Positions 60,038 to 64,000 of a DNA stretch of 64,000 nucleotides are shown here, in pieces. Made by a program: the position numbers and the translations under genes. Below the pieces are notes generated by a model. The model was not told the DNA's origin and did no database searches. It saw nothing but the letters and a program-made list of their open reading frames with translations. Each line of letters begins with the position of its first letter. Positions within the stretch are counted from its first letter, which is position 1. Source of the stretch: Candidatus Melainabacteria bacterium (GTDB taxonomy: Bacteria; Cyanobacteriota; Vampirovibrionia; Obscuribacterales; Obscuribacteraceae); assembly GCA_016699165.1 (NCBI GenBank), contig CP064963.1, forward strand, positions 2,542,001-2,606,000, in the 5' to 3' direction.

Positions 60038-61489
60038 ATGACTAGTACAGCAAAGGCTCGTACTCCGCGCGTTCGCAAGACCGCATCGGAACCGGTGCTT
60101 CTGAACCTAACTGGCGCCGCGGAAAAGGTCCGCGAGCTTCAGAAATTTCTCGATGCAAACGTGATCAATCAGCCCGGACTGAACAAGGCTGCCTGCAATG
60201 CTTATGCACAGGCGCTCAACGGTCTGCGCGAGAAGACGCGTCCCATCTATGTCGTATTCGCTCTTGGTTACAAAGGCACGGGCAAAAGCCTGACGCCGAA
60301 GAAGCTTGCGAAGTTCATCCACGGCAACGAAAAAGCGCTGCTCATGGTGAACTGCGGCGGCTACTCCGAGAAGCACATGGTGGCACGTCTGTCTGGCTCG
60401 CCTCCGGGCTACGTCAAGTCCGACGACCCCAACGCCGCCAAGCTGTCGCGCGAGAATATCGTCAAATCGCGCCGCGGCTCCAAGACGCCCATTTCGATTG
60501 TCGTCCTGGACGAGATCGAGAAGGCACATGAGAGCGTGGAGAATTTCCTTCTCTCGCTCATGGAAGAAGGCGACGCAGACATCGGCAGCAACGAAGCGGT
60601 CGACTATAGCGACGTTATTTTCTGGATCACCGGCAACGTCGGCGCTTACGATCTCGAAAAGCTGAAGAAGATTTTCGGCTTCGGACCAAATCAAGCCAAG
60701 CCTGATGAAAAGACGCAGGAAGAAGTGCAGGACACGGTGAAAGCCGCGCTTGCTCAGCGCTTCAAGCCGGAATTCATCGACCGCATGGACGAAATTGTTG
60801 TCGCAAACAAACTGCATCGGGAACACTTGCTCAAGATCGTCGACGTTCAAGTCGATGCTCTGCGCGGGCGCATCCTGAGCCAGCTTGAGCGCGGCATGCA
60901 ATTCGAAGTACAGATGGAAGCCAGTGCCAACAAATTCATCGTCGACCAGGCGCTGAAAACGGGCGACTCCGCCCGTGGTATCAGACGTTCAGTCCAGACC
61001 AATCTCGAGCGCCAACTCGGTGCCCTACTGGATGCGTCCGAAATTACGCTCGGAGACAGGGTTATCGTCTCGTACGAATCCGGCGAATTCTGCACCTTCA
61101 AAGCACTTCGCGGTGCTGCGAAAATTGGTGAAGCCGAATTGATCAAGGTCAGCCCCAAGGCAGAAGACCTGGACAAGTTGGCTTTTCAACGGCGTCTTGC
61201 CAAGGCCATCAGCGACAGCGGTCTGGACAAGAAGAAGATTTACCAGCTCAAATACGTGGCAAGCGATTCTTCGAAGTTCCATGAAGAATCGGGCGCCATC
61301 ACGTCCGAGCTGGTTCGCATCTACGGCTGTAAGGTCCTGAAGATGAGCGCCGAGTTCCTGGCGGACCCGGCAATCTACGAACTCGTCTTCAAAGGCACCG
61401 AGCAGCAGGTCGAACTCTTCAAGAGTCAGAATTCTGAGCTCGACATCGTTTGCCTGACGGACGAAATCAAACCGTCGAAGAAAAAGTAA
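60038..61489 (+). CDS. Clp/HSP100-type AAA+ ATPase, single D2-like domain
   Basis: A 483-residue AAA+ protein resembling only the second ATPase domain of ClpA/ClpB: Walker A GYKGTGKS (77-84), pore-like loop SGSPPGYVK, Walker B VVLDE (155-159), sensor-1 WITGN, arginine-finger region RFKPEFIDRMDEIVV and sensor-2 ARGIRR. The normal Clp N-domain and first ATPase domain are missing. It has its own 100-residue C-terminal region (about 370-483). There is no IGL/F loop for a ClpP contact that I can see, so a remodelling role is inferred. 67 bp after the CYTH gene. Confidence 0.82.
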   Translation: MTSTAKARTPRVRKTASEPVLLNLTGAAEKVRELQKFLDANVINQPGLNKAACNAYAQALNGLREKTRPIYVVFALGYKGTGKSLTPKKLAKFIHGNEKALLMVNCGGYSEKHMVARLSGSPPGYVKSDDPNAAKLSRENIVKSRRGSKTPISIVVLDEIEKAHESVENFLLSLMEEGDADIGSNEAVDYSDVIFWITGNVGAYDLEKLKKIFGFGPNQAKPDEKTQEEVQDTVKAALAQRFKPEFIDRMDEIVVANKLHREHLLKIVDVQVDALRGRILSQLERGMQFEVQMEASANKFIVDQALKTGDSARGIRRSVQTNLERQLGALLDASEITLGDRVIVSYESGEFCTFKALRGAAKIGEAELIKVSPKAEDLDKLAFQRRLAKAISDSGLDKKKIYQLKYVASDSSKFHEESGAITSELVRIYGCKVLKMSAEFLADPAIYELVFKGTEQQVELFKSQNSELDIVCLTDEIKPSKKK

Positions 61490-61563
61490 TAAATTAAATC
61501 GCACCGCAGGTGCTTCCGCATTGAGGCTTGCTTCGCCACTGAGCTAAATGCGATTCAACTACA

Positions 61564-61616
61564 GCAGGGTAATACGAGATGGCGCAAGCCTTTTCGTATT
61601 CCCTGCGCTTCTTTTT
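61564..61616 (+). terminator. Rho-independent terminator of the CYTH-AAA+ unit
   Basis: GCAGGG..AATACGA pairs with TCGTATT..CCCTGC; TTCTTTTT follows. Confidence 0.8.
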
Positions 61617-61627
61617 CCTCCCTCAAT

Positions 61628-61644
61628 CACTACTTGATATAGTA
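61628..61644. repeat. Post-terminator palindrome CACTA-N7-TAGTA
   Basis: Copy 15 (core CTTGATA), 12 bp after the terminator T-run. Confidence 0.8.
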
Positions 61645-61700
61645 TTTACGATGGTAGGTGCAAACGCGTTTTGGGCTTTTGCAGCCACGAATTATTAAAA

Positions 61701-61752
61701 TATGCATTTAAATGCATAAAATCGACCCCTAAATTATGCAATTAAATGCATA
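61701..61752. repeat. Tandem palindrome pair TATGC-N8-GCATA, copy 3
   Basis: Palindromes at 61701-61718 and 61735-61752 (34 bp start to start). The centres (ATTTAAAT, AATTAAAT) differ from copies 1-2, but the arms, the spacer start AAATCG and the trailing AT-rich tract are kept. Confidence 0.75.
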
Positions 61753-61811
61753 TTTTAATATTCAGACCCAAAGTGGCACTAGACCTTCACAAATAGCCAC
61801 TCTGGAAAGCT

Positions 61812-61828
61812 TACTGCATATTATAGTA
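61812..61828. repeat. Palindrome TACTG-N7-TAGTA beside the IS1595-type element
   Basis: Copy 16 (core CATATTA), 22 bp outside the transposase stop and 59 bp from the TATGC pair. Confidence 0.75.
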
Positions 61829-61849
61829 GTGTCAGGTGGAACCTGGGTT

Positions 61850-62748
61850 TCAGAATGGCGCATACAGAGTGGGAGCACACAGGATGCACGCTAAAAGAGT
61901 TCGGCCGAATAGTTGCGACCATTCGTAGCGCCGATTGAATCGAAAAGAGAATTCGTCAAGGAAAAGCTGTAGGTTAGCTCTTGAACAGTATTGATGATAA
62001 GTGCCAATCAAAAATCGTTTTGCCAAAGATATAGCTCTATCCACATGTTTGAGCGGTCCGTGTTCTTCGTATTGACCTCCAATTCTCGTCATTTGCAGTC
62101 TACCAGCCACGGAATGAAGGACGGAGTTTACGTGATACCCATCAGTTCTGATGTGTGTCATCGGTTCAACGCGAGATTCTACGGCACTTTGAAGACAATC
62201 ACCACTTGGATTTTCCATCACGACGAAGGCTGCATCACCAGCTTTGCAGTTTAGGCGCTCAGTCATTACGCAGACTTGCTTCTTGTTACTGAACGCCCGT
62301 CCGACTTTCCCCGAGATCTACCTCCAAAAAATGCATCATCAACTTCTACAAGTCCAGACAGGAGAATGTTTTCCTGCCGATTTTGCATTGCAGCTCGTAC
62401 TTTGTGCATCATGTTGTATACGGTGGTGTAGTGCATACCGAGAAGCTTTGCAGCACGCATTGTTGATATACCTCCCTTGTCTTGAGACATGAGATAAATA
62501 AGCCAAAACCAGGTGGTTAAGGGAACTTTGGACCGATGAAAAACCGTTCCAGATGTGATTGAAACCTGACGACGACAAACACAGCATTGGATTGTTCTGC
62601 GCCTAGCCATGCGGATTCCATCATTGTGGTGACAGTAAACACAGATAAATCCTTTAGGCCATCGTGCATCAAAAATGGCTTTAAGACAGGCTTCTTCGGA
62701 GTTGAAGCGACGTTGAAATTCGAGAAGATTCATTGACTCATAAGGCAT
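61850..62748 (-). mobile_element. IS1595-family transposase in two frames joined at a -1 slippery site
   Basis: Frame A (62748 to 62266) encodes the zinc-ribbon N-terminus (CVYCHHN..CCVC), a helix-turn-helix and the start of the ISXO2-type core with VEVDDAFFGG. Frame B (reading to 61850) continues with GRAFSNKKQVCVMTERLN, a second Asp in TDGYH, and AKRFLIGTYHQY..FLDEFSFRFNRR. At 62311-62305 the mRNA reads GGGAAAG with zero-frame codons GGA AAG, a canonical X-XXY-YYZ heptamer. A -1 slip after codon 148 gives a 299-residue protein, the normal family length. Ends and target duplication were not resolved. Confidence 0.8.
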
Positions 62749-62773
62749 GACATTTTCTCCTTTCGGGGTAGGT

Positions 62774-62790
62774 AACTATACAATATAGTG
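62774..62790. repeat. Palindrome AACTA-N7-TAGTG beside the IS1595-type element
   Basis: Copy 17 (core TACAATA), 25 bp outside the transposase start and beyond the leftward terminator at 62856; one mismatch in each arm. Confidence 0.6.
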
Positions 62791-62855
62791 TTCCCAGAAC
62801 CAAGAAAAAATAACCTGCTGCTTCATCGAGAAACCCAGGAGGTGGAAAAACAAGA

Positions 62856-62898
62856 GAGAGAAGAGTCAGGGTTTGAATCCCGACTCCTCTCAACTCTC
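62856..62898 (-). terminator. Rho-independent terminator
   Basis: GAGAG..GAGTC..GGG pairs with CCC..GACTC..CTCTC; the reverse strand continues CTCTTGTTTTTCC. Confidence 0.8.
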
Positions 62899-62943
62899 AT
62901 TTACTCTGTTTACTCTGGAGCTTACTTATGCTCCTTGCTGCGA

Positions 62944-63162
62944 CTAGTCCTCGAAGCTGTCGTTGCTGTCGTCGTGCCGATTGCGGCGAGCGAGCCGGTC
63001 GAAGCGACGCTGGTTGTTGCGGTTCTTGAACGCGCGGTTGCGAGCGTGACGGTCGAAACCGGCAGCACGCCCCTTGTCCAGGAAGCCAGGTGCATCGTCG
63101 TCCATCATGCTGGAGGACGAGTTGGCGGAAGCGAAACGAGCATTGGAGGCATTGTTGCGCAT
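62944..63162 (-). CDS. Small Asn/Arg/Asp-rich protein (72 aa)
   Basis: A 72-residue, highly charged, probably disordered protein (RNNQRRFDRLARRNRHDDSND near the C-terminus). GGGAG lies eight bases before the ATG. Not recognised; may bind nucleic acid. It ends at a good terminator, and a 10-bp inverted repeat (GCTGTG..CACAGC) lies just upstream at 63193-63221. Confidence 0.55.
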   Translation of the reverse strand: MRNNASNARFASANSSSSMMDDDAPGFLDKGRAAGFDRHARNRAFKNRNNQRRFDRLARRNRHDDSNDSFED

Positions 63163-63256
63163 TGGGGAACTCCCTTGTAGCACTTGTTTTTTGGAAAGCT
63201 GTGCCAACCGCCTAAGTTGACACAGCCGTTTTGTGCAGTTTCCTCGCCAGCCGAGA

Positions 63257-63994
63257 TTAGCTGATGAGGGCAGCCAGACGCGCTTCGTACTGGTTGACCA
63301 GCTCGGCGAGCGTGTCGAGGTGCTCGTCGCGGTCCTTGCGGATGCGAGCGAGTTCCCCGACGAGCGACACCGTCTCATCGACCTTCGTCCGCGCTTCCTG
63401 CCTGTCAGCCCACCAGGGGTCGACGAAGCCGAGGAGGTCACGGTCGAGCTTGTTGAGCGTGGTGTCGACCTTGCCGTCGTGGTCGGCGACGAGCAGCTTG
63501 AGAGCCGCACGCCGCGAATCGAGCTGCTGCTCGATGGTGCCAAGCGCCTCGTCGGACAGGTGAGCCGGCAACTCGCCGCTCTTGCCCTTGATGCGCGCAG
63601 CCTGCGACCGCATGGACGCGTACTTGCGACCTTCGGTGAGCAGCGACTCCTTCTGAAAGCGAGCATCGGCGACACGCACAGCGCAAGCCATGCCTTCGTC
63701 GAAGCCCGTCGTCATGAGAGCCTTCAGCTTGCCGATGACGAAATCCTCGTCGGCGCGGTTGGTGGCGAGCATGCCCTCCATGCAACCGATGCCGCCGGCG
63801 ATGGCGCGAGCCTCGACGTCGGTCTCGGCCTTCTTGCGAGCGAAGACCTTGCCGAGGGCGGCGAGGTCCTTGCTGTCGGCGACGAGCGGAGCGAACAGGC
63901 TCTTGGCGCGCGCTTCGGCATCGCTCACGGTGGCAGCCGTCTTCTGGACCTTCACCTTGCCCGCGTTGTTGGCGCGGTCGATGAGGCTCTTCAT
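63257..63994 (-). CDS. Coiled-coil/helical protein of unknown function (245 aa or longer)
   Basis: A largely alpha-helical protein with heptad-like stretches (EALGTIEQQLDSRRAALKLLVADHDGKVDTTLNKLDRDL and the C-terminal ARIRKDRDEHLDTLAELVNQYEARLAAL). No membrane segment or catalytic motif. The ATG at 63994 is near the window edge and its ribosome site cannot be seen, so the true start may lie outside. Strongly GC-ending codons. Confidence 0.6.
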   Translation of the reverse strand: MKSLIDRANNAGKVKVQKTAATVSDAEARAKSLFAPLVADSKDLAALGKVFARKKAETDVEARAIAGGIGCMEGMLATNRADEDFVIGKLKALMTTGFDEGMACAVRVADARFQKESLLTEGRKYASMRSQAARIKGKSGELPAHLSDEALGTIEQQLDSRRAALKLLVADHDGKVDTTLNKLDRDLLGFVDPWWADRQEARTKVDETVSLVGELARIRKDRDEHLDTLAELVNQYEARLAALIS

Positions 63995-64000
63995 CGTCGG

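Noticed and set aside
61701..61850. TATGC tandem palindrome as the terminal inverted repeat of the IS1595-type element
   Set aside because: The same pair occurs at 15425 and 57393 without any transposase, and no matching copy lies at the other end of this element.
4198..62790. Reading the TACTR-N7-TAGTA element as ordinary promoters with a TATAGT -10 box
   Set aside because: Many copies lie between convergent genes where no transcript starts are needed, and the exact 7-bp spacing of symmetric arms is not explained by a -10 box.
62856..62898. T-arm-like sequence GGGTTTGAATCCC, suggesting a tRNA
   Set aside because: There is no acceptor, D or anticodon arm around it. The sequence forms a simple terminator hairpin for the 72-aa gene.

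Overview
The window is bacterial chromosome from a Gram-negative, diderm-type organism. Indications are an ExbD-type transport subunit, the heptose nucleotidyltransferase HldE/RfaE2, the succinylase route to diaminopimelate (dapD, dapE), many signal-peptide proteins and a class A RNase P RNA. The class I DhnA-type aldolase, methylmalonyl-CoA epimerase, PPK2 and the many TPR and hypothetical proteins would fit a non-photosynthetic cyanobacterial relative such as the Obscuribacterales (Melainabacteria/Vampirovibrionia). That placement is an inference from gene content only.

Two kinds of gene alternate. One kind is ordinary metabolism and information processing with moderate GC: nadE-pncA (5.6-8.4 kb), M20 dipeptidase and exbD (21.3-23.3), hldE, mce and fbaB (30.7-34.7), kef antiporter (39.5-41.7), the dap operon (42.0-45.3), trmD facing rnpB (51.3-52.4), an S1-domain protein (52.7-53.7) and a 3-hydroxybutyrate-dehydrogenase-like SDR (55.4-56.2). 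The other kind is compact modules with GC-rich third codon positions: an EEP nuclease/phosphatase, a putative HEYFH zincin, two DUF4139 proteins, a LemA-LemA-TPM operon, an adenosine-deaminase-like protein, a small RSH-type HD hydrolase, PPK2, a CYTH protein beside a Clp-like AAA+ ATPase, a patatin, and many 28-200 aa proteins of no recognised family, several with one membrane helix. These modules tend to have long AT-rich leaders, strong Shine-Dalgarno sites and strong Rho-independent terminators.

The main unexplained signal is a 17-bp imperfect palindrome, TACTR-N7-TAGTA. It occurs 17 times (five with perfect arms), always between genes and nearly always just past a terminator or between two facing terminators. 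A second, rarer signal is a tandem pair of TATGC-N8-GCATA palindromes present three times, each 44-59 bp from one of the 17-bp elements; two copies lie in a longer conserved repeat of about 100 bp.

Mobile DNA: an IS1380-type transposase (11.7-13.2), a DDE insertion sequence with doubled terminal repeats (19.45-21.03), and an IS1595-type transposase (61.85-62.75) split into two frames at a lambda-like GGGAAAG slippery heptamer. I saw no tRNA gene, rRNA gene or CRISPR array.
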